Source: an uncultured Enorma sp. (lineage in GTDB: Bacteria; Actinomycetota; Coriobacteriia; Coriobacteriales; Coriobacteriaceae). Taken from it: a stretch of DNA of 16,516 nt. Of the stretch, positions 7,618 through 13,845 are shown one piece after another. A program made the position numbers and the translations under genes. The number at the start of each line of letters is the position of its first letter. The first letter of the stretch is position 1. The notes beneath the pieces were generated by a model. The model was not told the DNA's origin, made no database searches, and saw only the letters and a list, made by a program, of their open reading frames with translations. The DNA is taken from positions 1-16,516 of the forward strand of contig CAJLVH010000028.1 of assembly GCA_905210055.1 (NCBI GenBank), read 5' to 3'.

Positions 7618-7644
7618 CGGCGTGTCGCCAGATGCGGCACGCCG
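7618..7644 (+). promoter_or_regulatory. Leader hairpin immediately after the promoter
   Basis: CGGCGTGTCGC (7618-7628) pairs with GCGGCACGCCG (7634-7644), ten Watson-Crick pairs and one G-U around a 5-base loop. It would form the extreme 5' end of the mRNA from the 7580-7608 promoter. For transcripts from upstream it could act as a terminator, with the loosely T-rich TTTCCGTATCTTGTT following. Confidence 0.6.
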
Positions 7645-7691
7645 TTTCCGTATCTTGTTCGCCTGCTGCTTCCACCACGAGGGATTAACCG

Positions 7692-8798
7692 ATGTCTAGC
7701 TGGATTGTCGCTTCGAGCGCTGTCACCTTCGGCCGCTTTGCCACCGGGCCGCTGCATAGGCTCGAAGAGGCAGGATGCAGTGTTCGACTCAACCCCTACG
7801 GCAGGCCGCTCAACGGCAGGGAGATGGTCGAGTTCGCGCAGGACGCGGACGCGCTCATCTTGGGAAACGACTCGCTTTCCGCCGCGACGATCCGCAGGTT
7901 GCATAAGCTGAAGATCATCGCGCGCTACGGTGTGGGCTTCGACGGGGTGGACCTTATCGAGGCGCGCGCGAACAATATCCAAGTTACGTACGCCCCGGCG
8001 GCGAACCGCGAGGAGACCGCCGATTTCACGTTCGGGCTCATACTCGACCTTGCCCGCTGTATCACGCATATGGCTACGAGCACGCGCGACGGCAATTGGA
8101 ACAAGCTTGTCGGCACGAGCCTGTATGGTAAGACCATTGGCATCATCGGCGTCGGGCAGATCGGTACCGCCGTTGCGCGGCGAGCGATGGGCTTTGGAAT
8201 GGACGTGCTCGGCTACGATATCGTGCAGCGCACGGAGCCGACCATCTACGGGCTCATTTACACGACGCTCAACGACTTGCTGCGGCGCTCCGACGTCGTG
8301 ACGCTCCATGTGCCGCTGACCTCTGCGACGCGCAACATGATTGGCACGAAAGAGCTGAAGATCATGAAGCCCTCCGCCATCCTTATCAACACCGCGCGCA
8401 GCAACGTCATTCGGCAGGATGCGCTGAGCAAGGCGCTCGAGGCGGGCACGATCTCGGCGTTCGCGACGGACGTCTTCGAGCGGGAGCCGCCGAAGCACAT
8501 GCCGTACTTCGACTTCGACAACGTGCTCGTCACGCCGCATGTCGCTGGTTCGACCAAGGAATCGGGCGAGCGCATGGGCAACATCGTGGTCGACAACATC
8601 CTTGCGGCGAAAAGCGGCGTCGAGCCGCCCGATCTCGTCTCCGCGCAGACGCTTTACACAACCGCGTTCGACGCGGCCGCCGCTGCCTCCTTCCGACGGG
8701 AAGCATCCGGCGCGCGGCCATGTAAAATTACCCCAGGGGTTTTTAACATTGCCCGACTACGTCGATATTGGTTGGGTGCGGTTATCGGTCAATGTTAA
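7692..8798 (+). CDS. D-isomer-specific 2-hydroxyacid dehydrogenase with repeat-derived C-terminus
   Basis: NAD-dependent oxidoreductase interconverting a 2-hydroxy acid and a 2-oxo acid (phosphoglycerate/lactate/glyoxylate dehydrogenase family). The nucleotide-binding motif GIIGVGQIG begins near residue 151. The catalytic trio is present: Arg236 in NTARSN, Glu265 in EREPP and His283 in TPHVAGST. ATG 7692 follows SD-like GAGGGA by seven bases. At 368 residues it is longer than most relatives (about 310-335): residues 338-368 are encoded by a 48-bp-armed palindrome at 8704-8837, and the stop (8796-8798) lies in its right arm. The native end was probably replaced when the element inserted. A role on the cluster's sugar-acid intermediate is inferred from position. 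Confidence 0.9.
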   Translation: MSSWIVASSAVTFGRFATGPLHRLEEAGCSVRLNPYGRPLNGREMVEFAQDADALILGNDSLSAATIRRLHKLKIIARYGVGFDGVDLIEARANNIQVTYAPAANREETADFTFGLILDLARCITHMATSTRDGNWNKLVGTSLYGKTIGIIGVGQIGTAVARRAMGFGMDVLGYDIVQRTEPTIYGLIYTTLNDLLRRSDVVTLHVPLTSATRNMIGTKELKIMKPSAILINTARSNVIRQDALSKALEAGTISAFATDVFEREPPKHMPYFDFDNVLVTPHVAGSTKESGERMGNIVVDNILAAKSGVEPPDLVSAQTLYTTAFDAAAAASFRREASGARPCKITPGVFNIARLRRYWLGAVIGQC

Positions 8799-8837
8799 AA
8801 ACCCCTGGGGTAATTTTACATGGCCGCGCGCCGGATG
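8704..8837. repeat. Large perfect inverted repeat (CCCCAGGGG family, copy A)
   Basis: Arms of 48 bases (8704-8751 and 8790-8837) are perfect reverse complements around a 38-base loop. Each arm contains ATTACCCCAGGGGTTTTTAA and a GC-rich end, GGCGCGCGGCC or its complement. The right end runs into the dispersed repeat at 8823-8868. It sits where the dehydrogenase gene converges with the YitT-type gene and would form a very stable stem in either transcript, so it may terminate both. Confidence 0.95.
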
Positions 8838-8868
8838 TCCCAAAATGCACCTGTCCCTAATTGGGTCA
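8823..8868 (+). repeat. Dispersed repeat, copy 2
   Basis: Matches 2692-2737 at 45 of 46 positions in the same orientation. Its first 15 bases are also the end of the right arm of the large palindrome, so the two elements are nested or composite. It lies 14 bases from the stop of the convergent YitT-type gene. Confidence 0.85.
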
Positions 8869-8881
8869 CAAGGCCGGACGG

Positions 8882-9880
8882 CTAGCGGCCGTCGTCTTGC
8901 ATGAGGGTGCTACGGCGACGCTTGGCAGCCTCGCGCGCGGGGCGCTTCGAGGGGTCTGGCACGGCAGTGGGCACCGGCTCGTCGACATGGCCGTGCCACC
9001 AGCCGCCGATGAAATTGTCGGTGCGGAACACGTTGATCACGGCACCGGGATCGACCTCGCGCACCAGGCGCACGATGTCCTCGCTCTCGTAGGTCGAGAC
9101 CACGGTGTGTAGCAGGTACATGCGCTCGCGGCTATAGCCGCCGATCACCTCAGCGCAGCTGATGCCGTGCTGGAAGCTCGCGATGTAGGCATCCATGACC
9201 TCGTCGGCGAGCTTCGTGGTGATCTGCAGCGTTACGCGGTCGTAGCGATGGTAGAAGCTGTCGATGGTTTTCGTCGAAATGAATTGGAACACGATGGAGT
9301 ACGCGGCGCTCTCCCAGCCGAAGATGGCGCCGAACACGAGGATGAGCGCGCAGTTGCCGGCGAAGATGAAGCCCCAGATGGTCTTACCGGTGCTGTTCGC
9401 AACCAGCAGCGAGATGAAGTCCGTGCCGCCCGTGGACGCGCCCGCCTTGAGCGTGATGGCGATCGAGATGCCGGAGATGAACCCGCCGAACACCACAAGC
9501 ATGATCTGGTCGTCGAGCAACGGCTGGAAATCGCAGAACCGCAGGAACGCCGCCGAGAGCGCGACCTGCATCATCGAGAACACCACGAAGCGCTTGGAGA
9601 TGCGGCTCCAGCAGATGAGCACGAGCGGGATGTTCAGCGCGAGCATGCCGAGGTCCATGGAGATCCGCACGCCCCACAGCGCCGTGATGCGGTCGATGAG
9701 CACGGCGACGCCGGTGAAGCCGCTGGGCAGTAAGTTCGCAGGGTTCACGAAGGCTTGGATGACGAATGCCTGCACGAGTGCGGAGACGACGACGGCGGCA
9801 GCCGTGATGATGCGGCGGATGACGGCGAGGCGCGCGAGTTCGAGCGCGCGTTCGGTGATGGTATCGGCTGCGCTGGCCAC
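8882..9880 (-). CDS. YitT/DUF161-DUF2179 family integral membrane protein
   Basis: Membrane protein of 332 residues, likely with five or six transmembrane segments in its first ~220 residues, then a soluble DUF2179 domain (RVTLQITTKLADEVMDAYI to VINVFRTDNFIGGWW). The glycine-rich LKAGASTGGTDFISLL loop is the YitT signature. Molecular function of the family is not established; transport roles have been proposed. I chose GTG at 9880 (minus strand), preceded by GAGGAGGA, over the longer frame to 9970, which has no SD and would add a charged, non-hydrophobic leader. The C-terminal tail is rich in Arg and Lys. It diverges from recQ and converges on the dehydrogenase gene. Confidence 0.9.
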   Translation of the reverse strand: MASAADTITERALELARLAVIRRIITAAAVVVSALVQAFVIQAFVNPANLLPSGFTGVAVLIDRITALWGVRISMDLGMLALNIPLVLICWSRISKRFVVFSMMQVALSAAFLRFCDFQPLLDDQIMLVVFGGFISGISIAITLKAGASTGGTDFISLLVANSTGKTIWGFIFAGNCALILVFGAIFGWESAAYSIVFQFISTKTIDSFYHRYDRVTLQITTKLADEVMDAYIASFQHGISCAEVIGGYSRERMYLLHTVVSTYESEDIVRLVREVDPGAVINVFRTDNFIGGWWHGHVDEPVPTAVPDPSKRPAREAAKRRRSTLMQDDGR

Positions 9881-10043
9881 AGGTCCTCCTCTGTGCGGGC
9901 TCTGCGTTCGTGCGCTGATTCTATCACGCGCGCGGTGCCGCGTGCTATGCTCGAAGGCATTGGCGGGCAAACGGCGTCAGGTGGACGGCGGGCGCCGAAT
10001 CCAGCAGGCGAAGGGCACTGGAGCCGGGCTTCACGGAAGGACG
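9881..10043. promoter_or_regulatory. Divergent intergenic region between YitT-type gene and recQ
   Basis: This 163-base region must hold both promoters. On the minus strand TAGAAT at 9923-9918 could be a -10 for the membrane-protein gene; on the plus strand TATGCT near 9945 could serve recQ. Neither has a convincing -35. The SDs are clear: TCCTCCT at 9884-9890 (minus) and GGAAGG at 10035-10040 (plus). Confidence 0.35.
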
Positions 10044-12119
10044 ATGGTGGCAGATCTTCTGCAGAGATATCCCCGGGCATTCGAGACGCTCAAGCGCCAT
10101 TTCGGCTACGACTCGTTCCGCGCGGGGCAGGAGGAGCTCATCGGGGCGGTGCTCGACGGGCGCGATGCGTTCGGCGTGATGCCCACGGGTGCGGGCAAAT
10201 CCATCTGCTATCAAGTGCCCGCCCTCATGCTGTCGGGCATCACGCTGGTGGTGAGCCCGCTCGTCTCGCTCATGGCAGACCAGGTGTTCGCACTCAAGGC
10301 GGCGGGTGCGCGCCCGGCGTATCTCAACTCCACGCTCACGCAGGGGCAGCAGAACACCGTGCTCAAGCGGGCGAGCGAGGGCTGGTACCAGATCATGTAC
10401 GTGGCTCCCGAACGGCTGAGTAACCCGCAGTTCCTGACGTTTGCGCAGGCAGCTGCCGCGCCGGGAGGAATCGGCATTCCGCTCGTGGCGGTCGATGAGG
10501 CACACTGCATCTCGCAGTGGGGGCAGGATTTCCGCCCCTCGTATCTCGAGATCGCGCGCTTCGTGGACTCGCTGCCGAAGCGACCGGTGCTTGCGGCCTA
10601 TACCGCGACGGCGACCGAGCGCGTGCGCGCCGATATCGTCGGGATGCTCGGCCTGCGCGCGCCCGAGCTGCAGGTGACGGGGTTCGACCGGCCGAATCTC
10701 TACTACGATGTGCGCGAGCTGGGGGAGAAGGCCAAGCGCGCGTGGATCGCATCCTATGTTCGGGAACACGCGCACGAAAGCGGCATCATCTACTGTGCGA
10801 CGCGCCGCGGTGTGGATGAGCTGGCGTGCGACTTGCAGCTCCAGCTCATGCCCGAGGGCGTGCGCGTTGGCCGCTACCACGGCAGCCATTCCGCATCGGA
10901 GCGGCGCGAGAACCAAGAGGGCTTCATCCAAGACTCGATTCCCGTCATGGTGGCGACGAACGCCTTCGGCATGGGTATCGACAAGCCAAACGTGCGCTAC
11001 GTGATCCACATGAACGTGCCGGAGAGCATCGAGGCGTATTACCAAGAGGCCGGGCGAGCCGGGCGCGACGGGGATCCGGCGAGCTGCATTCTCTTGTGGA
11101 ACGGCAACGACTTTCGCCTGCGGCGCTTTCTCATCGACCAGGGCGATGTTTCCGAGGAATCGCTGAGCTTGGAGCAGCGCGAGCGCGCGCGGCAGAACCG
11201 CTATCGGCTTTTGGGGCAGATGGAAGGTTACTGCCAAACCACCGGATGCCTGCGCGAGTACATCCTGCGGTATTTCGGAGACAGGGGCGCACTGGGCGCG
11301 GCGAGCGAGCTGTGCGAGAACGGCTGCGGGAATTGCTCGAACTGCCGTACCGAGTTCGAGACGGAGGATGTGACGGAGGCCGCAATCGCTATCGTGCGGT
11401 TCGTCGCTCCGCGGTCGCGCCGTTTCGGCAAGACCGTCATCGCCGAGGCGCTCCACGGTGCGAACAACGAGAAACTGCGGAAGTTCCGCTTGGTGGAAGC
11501 GCCTGGATACGGGTCGCTTGCAGACATGAAGCTCGGGCGGATAAAGGATGTGATCGACCAGCTTGCCGGCAGGGGCTACCTCGAGGTATCGCAGGGACAG
11601 TATCCGGTGATCGGTTTGGGCGAGCGGTCGCGCGAGGTGCTTGGCGAAGGAGCTGCGTACGGCGTGGAGGATGTGCCGCTTCCAGGCTTCACCTTTACCA
11701 TAAAGCGGCCGGCGTCGAAGCGCATGAAGGAGCGCTCGCGGAAGGTTGCCGACCTGCTGCGTGACGAGGAGTCGGTGCAGGCAGCTGGGCGTGCGAACGG
11801 TGCTATCGGCGTCGTTGCAGCTGCGAGCGAGACGGTGCCTGAACGGCCACATCTCGGCGATGACGCTGAACTCTTCGAGCGTCTGCGCGTGCTTCGTCGC
11901 GACCTTGCATTGGAGCGTGGGGTGCCTCCGTATATCGTTTGCAGCGATAAGACGCTGCGCGGTATATGCCGCCTGCGTCCATCGACGCGGGAGGAGCTGC
12001 TTGATGTCCCCGGCATCGGCGAGGCGAAGCTGCAGGAATACGGCGAGGCGCTGCTGGGTGCGGTCGCGGCGTTTGAAGCCGAGGCTGCGGCCGACGAGAC
12101 GAGGCGGACGACGAAGTAG
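10044..12119 (+). CDS. recQ: RecQ, ATP-dependent 3'-5' DNA helicase
   Basis: Full-length RecQ of 691 residues, cytosolic, acting in recombination and stalled-fork processing. In order: helicase domain with Walker A PTGAGKS (Lys52), DEAH box at about residues 151-154 followed by CISQWGQDFRP (the RecQ aromatic-rich loop) and TATATERV; the second RecA-like domain with FGMGIDKPNVR and YYQEAGRAGRDG; zinc-binding cysteines (CLREYILRYFG then CENGCGNCSNC); the RQC winged helix; and a C-terminal HRDC domain with DVPGIGEAKLQEYGEALL. ATG 10044 has SD GGAAGG just upstream; GTG 10047 is a possible alternative. The frame is open far upstream, but that part lies antisense in the YitT-type gene and is not coding. 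Confidence 0.97.
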   Translation: MVADLLQRYPRAFETLKRHFGYDSFRAGQEELIGAVLDGRDAFGVMPTGAGKSICYQVPALMLSGITLVVSPLVSLMADQVFALKAAGARPAYLNSTLTQGQQNTVLKRASEGWYQIMYVAPERLSNPQFLTFAQAAAAPGGIGIPLVAVDEAHCISQWGQDFRPSYLEIARFVDSLPKRPVLAAYTATATERVRADIVGMLGLRAPELQVTGFDRPNLYYDVRELGEKAKRAWIASYVREHAHESGIIYCATRRGVDELACDLQLQLMPEGVRVGRYHGSHSASERRENQEGFIQDSIPVMVATNAFGMGIDKPNVRYVIHMNVPESIEAYYQEAGRAGRDGDPASCILLWNGNDFRLRRFLIDQGDVSEESLSLEQRERARQNRYRLLGQMEGYCQTTGCLREYILRYFGDRGALGAASELCENGCGNCSNCRTEFETEDVTEAAIAIVRFVAPRSRRFGKTVIAEALHGANNEKLRKFRLVEAPGYGSLADMKLGRIKDVIDQLAGRGYLEVSQGQYPVIGLGERSREVLGEGAAYGVEDVPLPGFTFTIKRPASKRMKERSRKVADLLRDEESVQAAGRANGAIGVVAAASETVPERPHLGDDAELFERLRVLRRDLALERGVPPYIVCSDKTLRGICRLRPSTREELLDVPGIGEAKLQEYGEALLGAVAAFEAEAAADETRRTTK

Positions 12120-12143
12120 CCCGATGGATTCGTCTGCTTTTTT
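12110..12143 (+). terminator. Possible terminator overlapping the recQ stop
   Basis: GACGAA (12110-12115) and TTCGTC (12129-12134) pair around a loop that contains the stop codon, and six T residues (12138-12143) follow after three bases. The stem is short, so the call is tentative. Confidence 0.35.
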
Positions 12144-12171
12144 CGGCGGTGAGGAGAAAACTAGTAACCCA

Positions 12172-12334
12172 GTTCAGATATGAACGATGCGAAGGTTGAA
12201 CGGCGGGCGAAACCGTATGCCAGTCGTGCGTGTGTCTGTTGTCGCGCGAATGAATTCTGCGGAAACTCTTCGCGAACGGATTCACGGAGGTTTGGGAGCA
12301 GGGTGCGGACCGTCTTTTTCGTTCATATCTGAAC
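12172..12334. repeat. Pair of GTTCA-N4-TGAAC dyads forming a 16-bp inverted repeat
   Basis: GTTCAGATATGAACGA at 12172-12187 is the exact reverse complement of 12319-12334. Each end is itself a dyad, GTTCA-N4-TGAAC, so both may be binding sites for one dimeric regulator about 149 bases apart. Weaker similarity (CTAGnAA) continues outward. The 131 bases between show no gene I can support. The pair lies upstream of metA and could regulate it by looping, or mark the ends of a small mobile element. Confidence 0.6.
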
Positions 12335-12477
12335 AAACTTGCTAGAAATCGGTTAGCGGGCGTTAAAAACGAGCCTACGGCCGCCTTGACGCTCTAGGCG
12401 TCGCGTGAAAAGATGGTAACTCGCCGGTCATTCTGCGGTTTGTTTGCAGGAACCGGCGTGTTAGAGGAGGAGACCGC
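12335..12477 (+). promoter_or_regulatory. metA leader with two hairpins
   Basis: GACGC/GCGTC (12388-12402, 5-base loop) competes with CGCCT/AGGCG (12382-12400). A second stem, CGCCGGT (12422-12428) with ACCGGCG (12452-12458), encloses CTGC/GCAG and ends six bases before the SD GAGGAGG (12464-12470). TTGACG at 12386-12391 could be a -35, but no good -10 follows. The layout allows RNA-level control; I do not recognise a known riboswitch consensus. Confidence 0.4.
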
Positions 12478-13425
12478 ATGCCCATTCGTATTCCCGACGC
12501 GCTGCCCGCAACGACTGCGCTCGAGCGCGAGAACATCTTCGTCATGACCGAGTACCGCGCCCTTCACCAGGACATTCGTCCGCTGCGCGTGCTCATCTTG
12601 AACCTCATGCCCACGAAGATCGCTACCGAGACGCAGATCATGCGCAAGCTCTCAAACACGCCGCTCCAGATCGAAGTCGAGCTGCTGCGCACGCGAACGC
12701 ACGATGCGAAGAACGTCTCAGAAGACCATCTCGAGACGTTCTATCGCACGTTCGAAGAGGTTGAGCACGAGCATTTCGACGGGCTCATCATCACGGGCGC
12801 GCCGGTCGAGCAGCTTGATTTCGAGGATGTCGATTATTGGCCGGAGCTCCAGCGCATCATGGATTGGTCGCTTGAGAACGTGCACTCCACGCTGCACATT
12901 TGCTGGGGCGCACAGGCAGGGCTCTACCATCATTACGGCATTGGCAAGCGGGAGCTCCCCGCAAAGCTCTCCGGTGTTTACGAGCACAGGTTGGTGAAGC
13001 GCTCGTCGCCGCTGGTACGCGGCTTCGACGACCGATTCTACGCTGTACACTCGCGCTACACCGAGTCTTGCCGTGAAGTGATCGAGGCCTGCTCCGACCT
13101 TGAGATCGTCGCCGAGTCTGACGAGGCCGGGCTGTACATCGTGAAGAGCACGGACAGCCGCCAGTTCTTCGTGTTCGGGCACCCCGAGTACGATGCCGAC
13201 ACGCTGCGCCTTGAATACGAGCGCGATCTGGGGCGCGGGATCAACCCCGACGTTCCCGCGCATTACTTCCCGGATGACGACCCTTCGCGCGAGCCGTTGA
13301 ACGTGTGGTGCAGCCAAGCGCAACTGCTCTATACGAACTGGTTGAATTACTACGTCTACCAGACCACGCCGTATGACATTCGCCTGGCCGGCCGCTTGGC
13401 GCGCCGTCGCGCGGGCTTGGTGTAG
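12478..13425 (+). CDS. metA: MetA-type homoserine O-acyltransferase, predicted acetyl-specific
   Basis: Activates homoserine by O-acylation, the first committed step of methionine synthesis, in the cytosol. Length 315 residues, normal for MetA. The catalytic residues fall exactly on the published numbering: Cys142 in ICWGAQAG, His235 and Glu237 in GHPEYDADTL. Residue 111, in TGAPVEQLDF, is Glu. In the family, Gly111 goes with succinyl-CoA (E. coli) and Glu111 with acetyl-CoA (Bacillus cereus), so this enzyme probably makes O-acetylhomoserine, although automated annotation would call it a succinyltransferase. The start ATG 12478 follows GAGGAGG closely. It stands alone, with dyads and hairpins upstream. 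Confidence 0.96.
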   Translation: MPIRIPDALPATTALERENIFVMTEYRALHQDIRPLRVLILNLMPTKIATETQIMRKLSNTPLQIEVELLRTRTHDAKNVSEDHLETFYRTFEEVEHEHFDGLIITGAPVEQLDFEDVDYWPELQRIMDWSLENVHSTLHICWGAQAGLYHHYGIGKRELPAKLSGVYEHRLVKRSSPLVRGFDDRFYAVHSRYTESCREVIEACSDLEIVAESDEAGLYIVKSTDSRQFFVFGHPEYDADTLRLEYERDLGRGINPDVPAHYFPDDDPSREPLNVWCSQAQLLYTNWLNYYVYQTTPYDIRLAGRLARRRAGLV

Positions 13426-13446
13426 AGCAGACGGGCATTGCCTCGC

Positions 13447-13549
13447 GGGCGGTGTTGCTGCCGGGTGGACCTGCGCTGCCCGTGCGCTGCCTGGTGGGCG
13501 GTGTTGCTGCCGGGTGGACCTGCGCTGCCCGTGCGCTGCCTGGTGGGCG
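13447..13549. repeat. Perfect 49-bp tandem duplication
   Basis: Two identical 49-base units (13447-13495 and 13496-13544) plus the first five bases of a third. Each begins GGGCGGTGTTGCTGCCGG. They follow the metA stop by 21 bases and are GC-rich. Perfect identity suggests a recent or unstable duplication. The short frames through it look non-coding. Confidence 0.92.
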
Positions 13550-13611
13550 CTGGCTGCCCGCGCGCCGCCCGTGAGCCACCACTCCTCTCCCATCTGCACT
13601 CGCTGCGCGAA

Positions 13612-13671
13612 AAATCATCGAAAGATTAGTTCATTTTTCTGGTTGAAAATGAACAGATCATTCGATGATTT
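13612..13671. repeat. 26-bp inverted repeat with 8-base loop
   Basis: Arms 13612-13637 and 13646-13671 match at 23 of 26 positions (AAATCATCGAA and GTTCATTTT blocks are exact). It is AT-rich, unlike the GC-rich tandem repeat beside it. It could end metA transcription or be a mobile-element or phage-type site. Confidence 0.75.
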
Positions 13672-13704
13672 CTGAGAATGTGAATTGAGGCGCGACGACA
13701 AAAT

Positions 13705-13757
13705 CTCTGGGGTTTTTGAACAGTGCGACGTTTTATTGCCCCAGGGGTTCTACATGT
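13705..13757. repeat. CCCCAGGGG-family hairpin, copy C (degenerate)
   Basis: CTCTGGGG (13705-13712) can pair with CCCCAGGG (13739-13746) with one wobble. Its right half, GCGACGTT then GCCCCAGGGGTT, aligns with the right half of copy B at 15246-15278, showing common origin. The left arm has diverged. Confidence 0.65.
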
Positions 13758-13759
13758 AA

Positions 13760-13820
13760 TTTCATGTACAAGATGTACACGAAATAATATAAATTCGTGT
13801 ACAATGTGTACATGAATTTA
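13760..13820 (+). promoter_or_regulatory. Two tandem TGTACA dyads, probable operators, upstream of the ATPase gene
   Basis: Dyad 1 (13760-13784) is TTTCATGTAC/GTACACGAAA; dyad 2 (13790-13820) has 14-base arms TAAATTCGTGTACA and TGTACATGAATTTA with one mismatch. Their centres (13772 and 13805) are 33 bases apart, about three helical turns, so two dimers would sit on the same face of the DNA. TAATAT at 13785-13790 between them could be a -10. The gene starts 25 bases after dyad 2. Confidence 0.7.
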
Positions 13821-13845
13821 TAAAACAGTCTGCCAAGGGATCGCT

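Noticed and set aside
7368..8540. Minus-strand open frame of 390 codons opposite the dehydrogenase gene
   Set aside because: The plus-strand gene has clear catalytic motifs and an SD; the antisense frame has neither.
9264..10043. Upstream extension of the recQ reading frame
   Set aside because: It lies antisense inside the YitT-type gene; the SD at 10035-10040 and the RecQ N-terminus place the start at 10044.
9945..11852. Long minus-strand open frame opposite recQ
   Set aside because: It is a high-GC shadow of recQ, with no recognisable domain and an Arg/His-rich composition.
12172..12334. Insertion sequence
   Set aside because: The inverted ends are short, there is no transposase frame inside, and no target-site duplication was found.
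12335..12477. SAM riboswitch upstream of metA
   Set aside because: Stems are present, but I could not match the conserved cores of SAM riboswitch classes.
13447..13549. CRISPR-like array
   Set aside because: The units are directly abutting with no spacers, only two copies are present, and there are no cas genes.
13373..13675. Small open frames running through the 49-bp tandem repeat
   Set aside because: They overlap metA and consist of repeat-derived Cys/Arg/Ala-rich sequence with no SD-led start.
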